A DNA stretch of 64,000 nucleotides. Source: Desulfobacca acetoxidans DSM 11109. Lineage in GTDB: Bacteria; Desulfobacterota; Desulfobaccia; Desulfobaccales; Desulfobaccaceae. The stretch spans positions 434,001 to 498,000 of the forward strand of contig NC_015388.1 in assembly GCF_000195295.1 (NCBI RefSeq), in the 5' to 3' direction. A program made the translations under genes and the position numbers. Numbering within the stretch: the stretch's first letter is position 1; each line of letters starts with the position of its first letter. A model generated the notes under the pieces. The model was not told where the DNA came from, searched no databases, and saw nothing but the letters and a program-made list of their open reading frames with translations. Shown here one piece after another: positions 26,045 through 33,795 of the stretch.

Positions 26045-26931
26045 CCTCGGCCCCATCCACTGCCTGGACCATCCTCAAAGTTCTCCGCTGGAGCTGCAGC
26101 TATCTGGAGGCCAGGGGCGTCAGCGAACCCCGGCCCTCGGCCGAAGTCCTGCTGGCCCACTGCCTGGGCGGCAGCCGCCTTGACCTCTACCTCCACTACG
26201 ATCAACCCCTGGGCGAGAACGAGCTGAGCTGCTATAAAAAGTTGCTGAAACGCCGGCTGGCGCATGAGCCGACCCAATATATTACCGGTCGGCAAGAGTT
26301 CTGGTCCCTGGACTTTCTGGTTACTCCGGCCGTGCTCATTCCCCGACCGGAGACCGAGTTGTTGGTGGAAGTGGCGGCGGCTTATTTGCAAGGGCAAAGA
26401 GCCGAAGAAACCTCTGTGCGGCTTATTGACGTCGGTACCGGCAGCGGCGTGCTGGCCGTGGTGCTGGCCAAAGAGCATCCGCAGGCGCAGGTGACGGCGT
26501 TGGACCAGTCGTGGGAAGCTCTCTGCCTGGCCCGGCAAAATGCCCGGCGGCATGGAGTGGAGGAGCGTATCCGGTTTATCATGGGCGACCTATTGGCAGC
26601 GCTCCGTCCCGAAGCTCAGTTTGACCTGATTGTTTCCAACGCTCCGTATGTTCCTACTGCGGAATGGTTGCGTCTACCTTCGGACATCAAAGATTATGAA
26701 CCCCGTCTGGCCTTGGATGGCGGGGGGGATGGCCTGGACGTCATCCGTCGGCTGGTGCAGGCGGCGCCTGGCTATCTCAAAGCAGGGGGGCTGTTGGCGT
26801 TGGAAGTCGGCCAGGGTCAGTCGGCGGCGGTGGAACAGCTTTTGGCCCACGGCGGCGCTTTTACTCCGGCGGAAATCCGGCGTGATTTTCAGTATATCCC
26901 CCGAGTAGTGTCGGCTCGCCGCCTGAATTAA
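26041..26931 (+). CDS. prmC: Release-factor glutamine methyltransferase PrmC
   Basis: PrmC N5-methylates the GGQ glutamine of RF1 and RF2. The 296-residue protein has an N-terminal helical substrate-binding domain (1-80), [13 protein letters not shown] and the SAM motif [17 protein letters not shown]. The catalytic NPPY motif instead reads N-A-P-Y in [13 protein letters not shown], an unusual change since the first proline shapes the glutamine pocket. The rest of the motif neighbourhood ([15 protein letters not shown]) is canonical. It overlaps prfA by 4 bp. It could still be active, as the Asn and Tyr remain. Confidence 0.92.
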   Translation: MTSAPSTAWTILKVLRWSCSYLEARGVSEPRPSAEVLLAHCLGGSRLDLYLHYDQPLGENELSCYKKLLKRRLAHEPTQYITGRQEFWSLDFLVTPAVLIPRPETELLVEVAAAYLQGQRAEETSVRLIDVGTGSGVLAVVLAKEHPQAQVTALDQSWEALCLARQNARRHGVEERIRFIMGDLLAALRPEAQFDLIVSNAPYVPTAEWLRLPSDIKDYEPRLALDGGGDGLDVIRRLVQAAPGYLKAGGLLALEVGQGQSAAVEQLLAHGGAFTPAEIRRDFQYIPRVVSARRLN

Positions 26932-27016
26932 TACCGCTTCTCATACCTGTTCGCACCCAAAAGGAAATTACCGGTCGGGGCTGAAAATATTACCATAAAA
27001 TAGTTGTTATCATATG

Positions 27017-27041
27017 TGGCGACGAATCTTGTGTTCGCTCC
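27017..27041. repeat. Degraded copy of the GGGGCGAAT hairpin
   Basis: GGCGACGAATCTTGTGTTCGCTCC resembles the perfect hairpin at 19226-19248, with an extra base in one arm and two changes. It lies in the 26932-27440 gap after prmC, which otherwise holds only a short gene remnant (27216-27407) and AT-rich sequence. Confidence 0.45.
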
Positions 27042-27215
27042 TAGCTAAAGGTGGATACCAGATTCGCCCAAACCTGTCGTTTTTGTTCTTTTCATATTTA
27101 TCCGAAAATGCTAAAGAATATACACTCCATATGGAAGCGGGCCACCAAATTTGACTCTGACCGCTTTGGGGGATATATTTAAATGAAAATAAGTTGTTAG
27201 GTTTTGGGCAGGAAT

Positions 27216-27407
27216 ATGAATAAGACAATGATAATAGAAAATTGCCCGGTCTTCCGGCCTCCGGCAAATTTACCCTGGCCCCTCCCAGAAGAAAACGATG
27301 AACTTGGCTTCGATGTGGGCGTCCAGGACGTTATTATCATGACCCAATCCTGCGATCTTGCCTCCGGCCAAAAATCCGATATGATTATCAGCTATCCAGT
27401 CTTTTAG
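27216..27407 (+). pseudogene. Truncated remnant of a 'TQSCDL' family hypothetical protein
   Basis: The 63-codon frame from ATG 27216 ends with DVIIMTQSCDLASGQKSDMIISYPVF. The phrase 'I.MTQSCDL..G' is typical of the N-terminal part of a larger (about 150-200 residue) family of unknown function seen near mobile or defence genes. Here a stop follows directly and no continuation was found in the other frames before the convergent DHH gene. AGGAAT lies just before the ATG. It is probably a gene fragment. A genuine small protein is the alternative. Confidence 0.4.
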
Positions 27408-27440
27408 TTTCTTATGATCTAAAAATTAACCAGGGTCTGG

Positions 27441-28457
27441 CTATTCTGTTTGCGGCGCCGGAGCGGCAGGCCTGGTTTTTTTCAACCGCCAGTTGCCCTC
27501 GATCCGGTCGATGAGGAATTGTCTCCACACCTCTAGCCGCTCCGGCTTCGGCAAGGAAGGGAGCTGGGCTAAAGGAATTTCGGCCCGGGCGCTGGAGGCG
27601 TGGCCACCAGCCGATCCTAGTTTACCAAAGGCCCTAGTTGCCAGTTTGCCGGCCTGTTTGCGGATGCCGTCGTTGCGAAAAATAACGATCAGGTTGTCCT
27701 GATAGACCCCGCCCACAAAACTCCAACCGATTTCCACCACGCGCAGCAAAAACTCGGCTAAGATAACCAGAATATCGGGATTGGGCGCCCGACCTACAAA
27801 ACAATACATCCGATCGTTAAGCCTCTTACAGGCATTAAGACCCTGCTTAAAATACTCAAGCATCTCCAGAGAGAGCTCCGTGCTCTCGATGCGGCGGACC
27901 AGAGCGTGCCGGGTATAGCGGAACAGGAAGTGAAAGGCCCGCATATCGGCTTCGTTGGAAGATCGTTCGAAATTCCGGGTGTCGGTTTTGATGGCATAGT
28001 AAAGGGCAGTAGCTAATTTAAGGGAGGGTTTGATCTTGGCCAGTCGCAGATATTCGGTCAGAATGGTGGAATTGGACCCATACTCCGGCCGGATGTCCAG
28101 AAATGGAGCCTGGGTGTGGGCATTCAGAGGGTGGTGATCAATGATCAGATCATAACTAAATTCGCTAAAGCGCGGGTTGTGCGAGGGCTGTGAGTCCACT
28201 AAGGCGAACCGGTTAAAATCAGCCGCCCGGATCTGATCAAAAGGAGCAAGAGGAATTTCCAGGAGGCGGACCATGGTTAAATTCTGAGGGCGGGTTATGG
28301 GTCGAATGGGTGAGATGATGCGGGTGGTCAGATGCCCTCGCAGAAGCCGCTTGAGGGCCAGGGCGCTGGCAATGGAGTCGGGATCGGCGTCGATCAGAAT
28401 AAGCAGGCTGTCTTCATGATCGAATAACTGATACAGCTTTCCTAAGCGATCTCGCAT
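27441..28457 (-). CDS. DHH-family phosphoesterase (NrnA-like)
   Basis: This 338-residue protein has the DHH and DHHA1 domains of nano-RNases/pAp phosphatases and c-di-AMP phosphodiesterases. Motif I reads DADPDSIASALAL (residues 23-35), where the usual leading His of H-x-N-P-D-x-D is Asp and the second Asp is Ser. The DHH motif itself (IIDHHP, 105-110) is intact, and the C-terminal motif is GSAGGHASSARAEIP in place of GGGH. Metal binding may therefore be altered. An N-terminal NAD-like DxD region is absent. It lies on the minus strand with the small membrane proteins and aminotransferase. Substrate prediction between nanoRNA and cyclic dinucleotide is not possible by eye. Confidence 0.82.
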   Translation of the reverse strand: MRDRLGKLYQLFDHEDSLLILIDADPDSIASALALKRLLRGHLTTRIISPIRPITRPQNLTMVRLLEIPLAPFDQIRAADFNRFALVDSQPSHNPRFSEFSYDLIIDHHPLNAHTQAPFLDIRPEYGSNSTILTEYLRLAKIKPSLKLATALYYAIKTDTRNFERSSNEADMRAFHFLFRYTRHALVRRIESTELSLEMLEYFKQGLNACKRLNDRMYCFVGRAPNPDILVILAEFLLRVVEIGWSFVGGVYQDNLIVIFRNDGIRKQAGKLATRAFGKLGSAGGHASSARAEIPLAQLPSLPKPERLEVWRQFLIDRIEGNWRLKKTRPAAPAPQTE

Positions 28458-28521
28458 AGACCTCTCGCCTTCCCTTATATAACCTTAAACCAAAGCAGGG
28501 GTTATCGCAAGAGGTTCGGCG

Positions 28522-28737
28522 TTATTTAAACCTTCGGAGTTCGGACTGGACCTCCATCGGCACTTTATCCGGGGCCGCCCGATCGGCAACCAAGAGTCTC
28601 CAATCATTCGGCAACCCTTGGCGCAATGTCTTCCTGATGCGTTTCACTAGTGCATTTGACCTAAAAATAGCCGCAATCGGCAGGCACAGCGCGTATGGAA
28701 GCAGCTCCGCCAGGCGGATTGCAGCAGGTGCGTTCAT
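28522..28737 (-). CDS. Possible small membrane-associated protein
   Basis: This 71-codon frame has one hydrophobic stretch (LAELLPYALCLPIAAIF) followed by a basic helix (KRIRKTLRQ). GGAAGG lies about 11 bases before the ATG. It has no recognised family. It sits between two same-strand genes in a gap where no other frame looks better. It may be spurious. Confidence 0.3.
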   Translation of the reverse strand: MNAPAAIRLAELLPYALCLPIAAIFRSNALVKRIRKTLRQGLPNDWRLLVADRAAPDKVPMEVQSELRRFK

Positions 28738-28817
28738 CGAGAGGCAAGCCTTCCAGCTTATGTACGAGTTATATTCCCTACTGCCGACTTATCGAGCTTT
28801 ATCGATAAGCCTAAGGC

Positions 28818-29072
28818 TCAGGGATAATTCTCGGTTCGGTGCCATAAAATATGATCCAGGCTTATACAAGGCCAGTACAACATGCCCAGGCCGGTCAAGG
28901 CAGTCCTTGTCCGCCCGCTTGGGGCGATATAATCCTCGACCAGAAATCGAGGGCACCATTCTTGCCGCCAGTCTGCCCCGCCATGGTTGGCGACAACCTG
29001 ATATCCGCTCAAACTCAAGGGAATATAGGAAAGAAGATACCCGGCGAGCACAACCAGACTGAATCTTCTCAA
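28818..29072 (-). CDS. Small single-span membrane protein, conserved-looking, unknown function
   Basis: The preferred start is TTG at 29072, since GGAGG lies five bases upstream. The 84-residue product has one membrane segment (residues about 4-22, SLVVLAGYLLSYIPLSL) and then a Trp/His-rich part: VANHGGADWRQEWCPRFL, LTGLGMLYWPCISLDHILWHRT. The pattern YxVANHGG...W.PR...LDxxxWHRT recalls short hypothetical membrane proteins of several phyla. A GTG at 29099 would give nine more residues. It lies between the aminotransferase and the small ORF at 28522 on the same strand. Confidence 0.55.
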   Translation of the reverse strand: MRRFSLVVLAGYLLSYIPLSLSGYQVVANHGGADWRQEWCPRFLVEDYIAPSGRTRTALTGLGMLYWPCISLDHILWHRTENYP

Positions 29073-29125
29073 CCTGCCCTCCAGACCCCGCCGGCTCACT
29101 TCTTAACCTTTTTTCGAAACCCGGT

Positions 29126-30313
29126 TTAAACCTGGGCAACTCTCGCCCTGGCTCTGGCAAAACCAGCGGCGGCGGCCGAGATAACGCTTTCCGGGGTACA
29201 GAAGGCCAGCCGGAAATAGCCTCCCCGGCCGAAGCCCCGTCCGGGGACAGCCAGGATGTTTTCTTTCTTTAATTCCGCGACAAAAGCGATGTCATCAGTT
29301 AGCGGCGATCTGGGAAAGAGATAAAAGGCTCCCTGAGGTTTAACCAGATCATAGCCGGCATCCGCCAAAATCTGGCAGAAAAGCTCCCGCCGCCGCACAT
29401 AAGGCGTCAGGTCGACCGTGACCACTGCCATTTTTGCCACCAATCGCTGCATCAGGGCCGGGGCATTGACGTAGCCTAAAATCCGGTTGGCTAGTATCAG
29501 CCCGGCCAGAAGTTCCTGGCGGCCCTGGGCCTGAGGGCTCACTGCCAGATAGCCGATGCGCTCTCCGGGAAGAGAAAGGTCCTTGGAAAATGAGGTAGCC
29601 ACCAGACTATTCGGATAAGCCTGAAAAATACTGGGTACCGAGATGCCGTCATAAGTCAATCGGCGGTACGGTTCATCATTAATAAGGTAAATGGGACGAC
29701 CATGTTTTTTGCTGTGCGCGGTCAACAGTTCCCCGAGGGCATTCAATCGGGCGGCTTCGTAAATCTGACCGGTGGGATTATTGGGGGAATTAATGATCAC
29801 CGCCCGGGTCTGGGTATTAATAGCCTCCTCCAACCGGTTCAGGTCCAGTTGGAAGAGCGCATCTGTCTCCACCACCCGGGGGGTGCCGCCGTGATTATCG
29901 ATATAAAAGATATATTCCGGAAAGAAAGGGGCAAGAATGATTACTTCCTCTCCGGGGTTCAATAGGGCTTTGAGAATAACGTTGAGAGCGCCAGCCGCCC
30001 CGCAGGTCATGATAATGTCATCGGGAGAGAAAGACAACGGATGCTCCCGGCTCAGGTGCGCGGCCAGGACTTGGCGGGTTTCCAGGAAACCGGCGTTGGA
30101 CATATAGGCGTGTCGGCCAGGGCGGGAATCCTGCACTACCTCCAGTAAAGCCGCTTTGAGTGCGTCCGGGGGCTCCAAATCAGGATTTCCCAAGGTGAAG
30201 TCATAAATCTTATCCGCCCCCAGGCGTGCCTTTAACTCCGCCCCTTCCTCAAACATGCGGCGGATCCAGGAAGACGACTGCATCGCCGCGGTCATTTTAT
30301 CAGCAATAGCCAT
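29126..30313 (-). CDS. Pyridoxal-phosphate aminotransferase, class I/II
   Basis: This is a fold-type I aminotransferase of 395 residues. The N-terminus has the substrate-pocket segment DFTLGNPDLEPPDALKAAL, then MTCGAAGALNVILKALLNPGEEVI (cofactor phosphate region), INSPNNPTGQIY, NDEPYRRLTYDG and the PLP lysine in SFSKDLSLPGERIGYLAVSP. A conserved arginine near the end (GYFRLAFCTPE) binds the substrate carboxylate. It is closest in feel to aspartate/aromatic aminotransferases, but specificity is not readable. The ATG at 30313 is the only in-frame start before the family N-terminus. Confidence 0.9.
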   Translation of the reverse strand: MAIADKMTAAMQSSSWIRRMFEEGAELKARLGADKIYDFTLGNPDLEPPDALKAALLEVVQDSRPGRHAYMSNAGFLETRQVLAAHLSREHPLSFSPDDIIMTCGAAGALNVILKALLNPGEEVIILAPFFPEYIFYIDNHGGTPRVVETDALFQLDLNRLEEAINTQTRAVIINSPNNPTGQIYEAARLNALGELLTAHSKKHGRPIYLINDEPYRRLTYDGISVPSIFQAYPNSLVATSFSKDLSLPGERIGYLAVSPQAQGRQELLAGLILANRILGYVNAPALMQRLVAKMAVVTVDLTPYVRRRELFCQILADAGYDLVKPQGAFYLFPRSPLTDDIAFVAELKKENILAVPGRGFGRGGYFRLAFCTPESVISAAAAGFARARARVAQV

Positions 30314-30411
30314 ATTCTCATCCTAACAGGAACGATCTCTCCGGCAGGCCGGTATTATCCCTTCCGGCCGACATGAAACAGTTCTACATATTTTGTAAAA
30401 ATTTTTTTACC

Positions 30412-31131
30412 TTACCTTCGGCCCGCCCGCAGGTCGGCCGCGGCTTTGGGGGGCAGCCCTCGTTCGCCAATAGCCCGGACCGTCCGTTCGATATCATATT
30501 CCACCCGCCTGATTTCGATGGTCAACTCCTGGTCGACCGCCACCAGCGCATAGGAGGCCAGGGGGTTGCCATCTTTGGGAAAGCCGACACTGCCGGGATT
30601 TAGCAGCCATTGTCGATCGAACTGCCTGATAAGCGGAATGTGAGTGTGGCCGGTGCATAAGACCTCTTCCGACACCTCCGCCAACAATTCCAAAAACATC
30701 TCATCCGGCCAGCTTGGGCGGACATAATCTTTAATATGTCGGGGACTGCCATGGGTCAATCGAAATCGCCAACCTTCCTTGGCCACGGTCATCTGCTGGG
30801 GAAGGCTGGCCAGGAATTTGCGGGTCTGGTCGTTGACCTTCTGCAACGTCCAATGGTAAATCTCCAGACCCATCGGGGTGATTCGGGCGTTGAGGAACTC
30901 ACCGACGGGATCTGCCACCTGGCCTAATACGGCCTGATCATAATTACCCCGCAGACCTGGAATGCCTCGGGAGGCAATCAGCGCGACGGTCTCATTGGGG
31001 AAAGGATTGTAGCCTACCAGATCCCCGAGATGGTAGATTTCGTTGACTCCCTGCCTCTCGATGTCGGCCAACACCGCCTCCAGGGCGGGCAGATTACCAT
31101 GAATATCCGAGATGATAGCAAAACGGCTCAT
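30412..31131 (-). CDS. Calcineurin-like metallophosphoesterase (YfcE/MJ0936-like)
   Basis: This small cytosolic phosphoesterase has 239 residues. The dinuclear metal site is complete: FAIISDIHGNLPALEAVL (D-x-H), HLGDLVGYNPFP (GD), LRGNYDQAV (GN-D), and TGHTHIPLI with a preceding LTHGSPRHIKDY. The GDLVGYNPFPNE segment places it with the phosphodiesterase group widespread next to housekeeping genes. The substrate is unknown. It is on the minus strand, 98 bp upstream of the aminotransferase, a gap with an AT-rich tract but no clear terminator. Confidence 0.9.
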   Translation of the reverse strand: MSRFAIISDIHGNLPALEAVLADIERQGVNEIYHLGDLVGYNPFPNETVALIASRGIPGLRGNYDQAVLGQVADPVGEFLNARITPMGLEIYHWTLQKVNDQTRKFLASLPQQMTVAKEGWRFRLTHGSPRHIKDYVRPSWPDEMFLELLAEVSEEVLCTGHTHIPLIRQFDRQWLLNPGSVGFPKDGNPLASYALVAVDQELTIEIRRVEYDIERTVRAIGERGLPPKAAADLRAGRR

Positions 31132-31238
31132 AAAAGGGTCATTCTCATAATCACGGCTATAAATTGGCTATCCTTAATAAATTTTCTTCTCCGTAGCAAT
31201 ACAGCATTACCGCTGCGAAAACCGCCAGGACTAACGTC

Positions 31239-31655
31239 TCACACCAAAAGGGCTGGTACGGTGTCAGGTTCGTCCTGATCCGGACCTCGCGTCACCCGCC
31301 AGGAAAGCAGGTATAGAGAATCGGGACCTTCATTGCGCAGAGTGTGGGGTATACCCGGAGGAATAACCACCAGCGTATGGTTGCCGTCCAGAAGTCGTTT
31401 TTGCAGATAATCATCCCGATCACGCCAGAAAAACAGCCCCTGGCCATGAAACACGTAAAGCCATTCCGTCTTATACGGGTGTTGATGTTGACCACGCATC
31501 TGAGATGGCAGAATTGAAATTATATGACAACTGGTCAGCATCTCTAACGAGGGACTTACGGCCAGCGGGTGCTGGAATGGAAAGTAAACAAAGCCGCGCT
31601 CATCCTGTCGCAAGGCGTCCCCTAAAGCCAAGAATTGAACATCGTCCCGGTGCAC
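31239..31655 (-). CDS. Cupin-domain protein (WxcM/FdtA-like sugar isomerase fold)
   Basis: This is a 138-residue single beta-barrel cupin. Motif 1 is GQHQHPYKTEWLYVFHG (metal His, His, Glu) and motif 2 is VIPPGIPHTLRNEG. It begins with DDVQFLALGDALRQDERGFVYFPF and has IISILPSQMRGQHQHP; such proteins bind a sugar nucleotide or small ligand. No associated sugar genes are nearby. A candidate role in polysaccharide synthesis is guesswork. The gap upstream, 31656-31897, holds no ORF with support. Confidence 0.72.
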   Translation of the reverse strand: MHRDDVQFLALGDALRQDERGFVYFPFQHPLAVSPSLEMLTSCHIISILPSQMRGQHQHPYKTEWLYVFHGQGLFFWRDRDDYLQKRLLDGNHTLVVIPPGIPHTLRNEGPDSLYLLSWRVTRGPDQDEPDTVPALLV

Positions 31656-31897
31656 GACCTGATCTCCCGAATACTTTCACGGCATTGGAAAACTTGCTTT
31701 AGAGATTGATTATTGATAAGTTACCTGATTAAATCTGCCGTACGAATCCCTTGCACGATGATGGTTTTAGTCATTCTTAGGCCGTGAAGGATTTTCATAG
31801 AAAAAAGGGAAGATGCTCCACTTGGCTCGATATAACCCACAGAAGTAAAACCGATCTTTGCAAGAGTCTTGTACGATTATAGGTAATCGGGGCTGAA

Positions 31898-32203
31898 ATG
31901 GCAACTATCAATGATCTAGTGCTGGTGCATATCGAAAATAAACCGGCATTTTTTGCACGGATAAACGATATTAATGCTGATGTGAAACGCGGGTGGTATC
32001 AGGTAGAGCTGCTGGTTCTTGGCTTGCCTCTGCAGAGTATCGTCTGGATCTTAGAGGAAGGCCACCTGCAGGGGGAAGAGTTTACTATGGGAGGGGCCCC
32101 GGTGCGTTTGGAACTTATCTCTCCCAAAATAAAACTTTCGCCTCCTCCGGCTCCGGAGTCGGACAGCAAGGGGAAGATCATTCCCCTAAAAAGAAAGCCT
32201 TAG
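31898..32203 (+). CDS. Hypothetical protein, 101 residues
   Basis: I do not recognise this family. The product is a beta-rich protein (ATINDLVLVHIENKPAFFARI, GWYQVELLVLGLPLQSIVWIL) followed by a Pro/Lys-rich tail after residue 78 (PPPAPESDSKGKIIPLKRKP). The ATG at 31898 has only a weak upstream purine stretch (GGGGCTGAA). It is convergent with the methyltransferase gene, 55 bp away. Codon use resembles its neighbours, and the long opening strand pattern with hydrophobic alternation supports a real protein. Confidence 0.6.
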   Translation: MATINDLVLVHIENKPAFFARINDINADVKRGWYQVELLVLGLPLQSIVWILEEGHLQGEEFTMGGAPVRLELISPKIKLSPPPAPESDSKGKIIPLKRKP

Positions 32204-32258
32204 AACTTATCTGTGCAAGCCGGAATTCGGAACTTGTTTTGCTATCAGACTATCCTCG

Positions 32259-33146
32259 CTAAGAGAGATAATCCTGAAAACGATACATCCACTTGCGTTG
32301 CCAGAGAGGAATTTTGCGCCATAAGAACAAGAGATAGAGATAATATACCCACCGGTGGCGACGAATGGCCTGGAGCACCTCCCGGGCATGAAGGCCGTCG
32401 GTTACAGCCGGTTGCGCTGGTGCAGTCCGGGCGACCAGTTGAAAGCTATCCCGTCGGAAAACCCGCATCTTTTCAACGTGCCAGCCGGCTTGCGCCAACA
32501 GCGCGGTGAGGGTTTGGGGGGAAAAATAATAATTATGCGGCAGAGAAAACACCCGCCGCGGCCCCACCTTAGGCGCCAAAATATTGGGCGTCTCCAGGAA
32601 GAGCCAGGCCTCGGGCTTGGCCAGGGAGCGGACTTTCTGCAAAAAGGCCAAAGGTGCGGGAAAATGTTCTATAACGTGCGAACTGGCAATAAAATCAAAA
32701 CCTGAGGTGATGGCTATTTCTTCGAAGCGGTCGTTGATGACCTCGATGCCGTAGTGCTCTCTGGCGTAGGCTGCCTGTTGCGAGTCCGGTTCAATACCGA
32801 CAACTTCGCACCCCTGCCGGTGCAGCCAATCACTGAAGACGCCCAACCCACAGCCGATCTCCAGGGTCTGCCAGGACGGCCGGATTATCGGGGCTAAAAA
32901 ATCTGTCTGCCGATCCACCCGCTGCTGCACCCGGCGGCGGTGGCGCTGATTTATGGCCTCATTAGTATGAAGTTGGCGATGCGTCAGGCCTAATCGTTCC
33001 CGATCACTGTCCTGCACCACGGGATTATGGTAGACGAGACCGCAGGATCGGCACAAAACCGTGGTAACCTGCAAGTCGCCATACGTTTTCCGCCATACGG
33101 GGAGGGTATCGTTCTGTCGACATAAAGGGCACAGGATAGGTTGCAT
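32259..33146 (-). CDS. SAM-dependent methyltransferase with N-terminal zinc ribbon
   Basis: This class I methyltransferase belongs to the C-methyltransferase/UbiE-like group with a short Cys-rich head. From the ATG at 33146 (295 residues) the start MQPILCPLC fits the family; an ATG at 33218 would add 24 odd residues. Zinc ribbon cysteines: CPLC near the start and CRSC about 30 residues later (LCRSCGLVYHNP). SAM motif I is TLEIGCGLGVFSDWL and the acidic loop EVVGIEPD. A later ASSHVIEHFPAP is the typical post-I motif. Such enzymes often modify sugars or small cofactors. The C-terminal Trp/Tyr-rich end suggests membrane contact. Confidence 0.82.
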   Translation of the reverse strand: MQPILCPLCRQNDTLPVWRKTYGDLQVTTVLCRSCGLVYHNPVVQDSDRERLGLTHRQLHTNEAINQRHRRRVQQRVDRQTDFLAPIIRPSWQTLEIGCGLGVFSDWLHRQGCEVVGIEPDSQQAAYAREHYGIEVINDRFEEIAITSGFDFIASSHVIEHFPAPLAFLQKVRSLAKPEAWLFLETPNILAPKVGPRRVFSLPHNYYFSPQTLTALLAQAGWHVEKMRVFRRDSFQLVARTAPAQPAVTDGLHAREVLQAIRRHRWVYYLYLLFLWRKIPLWQRKWMYRFQDYLS

Positions 33147-33229
33147 ATGGTATAATGTTGCTAAAATTATGAGTTTTCGGTTTCTCGCGGCGAGATAACA
33201 ATAAAAGTATATTCCCAAGTTATCTTACA

Positions 33230-33415
33230 AATTGTCATTCTCTCAAAAGCATCCGCAAGCTATGGAAATCATATGCCGGTGGCCCAGGCCTTCTCTCCGG
33301 GGCAGAAGTTTTTTTCCATGTAGCTCACGGCAAATCCTATTGAAAGGCAGGAACCTTTGAATCTGTGCTCCTCAAGGGGTCCTTTTGACGCAGACCTGAA
33401 GGTCTGGGCAACCGA
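33230..33415 (+). repeat. Structured dispersed repeat (copy related to 37213-37322)
   Basis: Positions 33230-33300 align with 12902-12972. Positions 33281-33415 align with 37213-37322, including CAGACC/GGTCTG hairpin arms at 33391-33396 and 33401-33406 and the AACCTT block near 33350. No coding frame is convincing here. The remaining 33416-33795 holds AT-rich sequence and a GC-rich patch at 33655-33720 that I cannot name. Confidence 0.6.
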
Positions 33416-33795
33416 TTTTCTGGAACAACAGCCACTGCATGACAAAACCCCTCGGCGCCGGCTATCTTCAAGAGTTTGTTGCGTCTCAAAGAGAACATGG
33501 TATAACTCAAGAGATTAGACTGTCTGGGTCTTACTTGAGAGACTCTATCGGCCGGTAAAGAAAAATATATTGATTTTTTCTCCCCTGGCAATTAAAAAAT
33601 TAAACAATCGGATAATTTGAGGCTGGTTAGAAATTCAACTGGTTCGGAGGTCAGATCTGGCGGGTCGGAGCCAAGCCCAGTCTCGGCACCCTCGCCCGGT
33701 CTTGCCATGCCTCGCCTTGGAGTATGAGAACTCCCAGACATTTTACCAACAGCAATCTTACATTGATCACCTGTGGTTTATGAGGAACGAGAGTA

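Noticed and set aside
28789-29160. 123-codon minus-strand frame overlapping the small membrane protein
   Set aside because: It is Arg/Gly-rich without a membrane pattern or ribosome site; the other frame (28818-29072) has a good GGAGG-TTG start and a clear membrane helix.
33650-33795. SAM or SAH riboswitch upstream of the B12 radical SAM/COG1900 operon
   Set aside because: A GC-rich patch with partial pairing is present, but no conserved core of any known SAM/SAH/cobalamin riboswitch could be matched.
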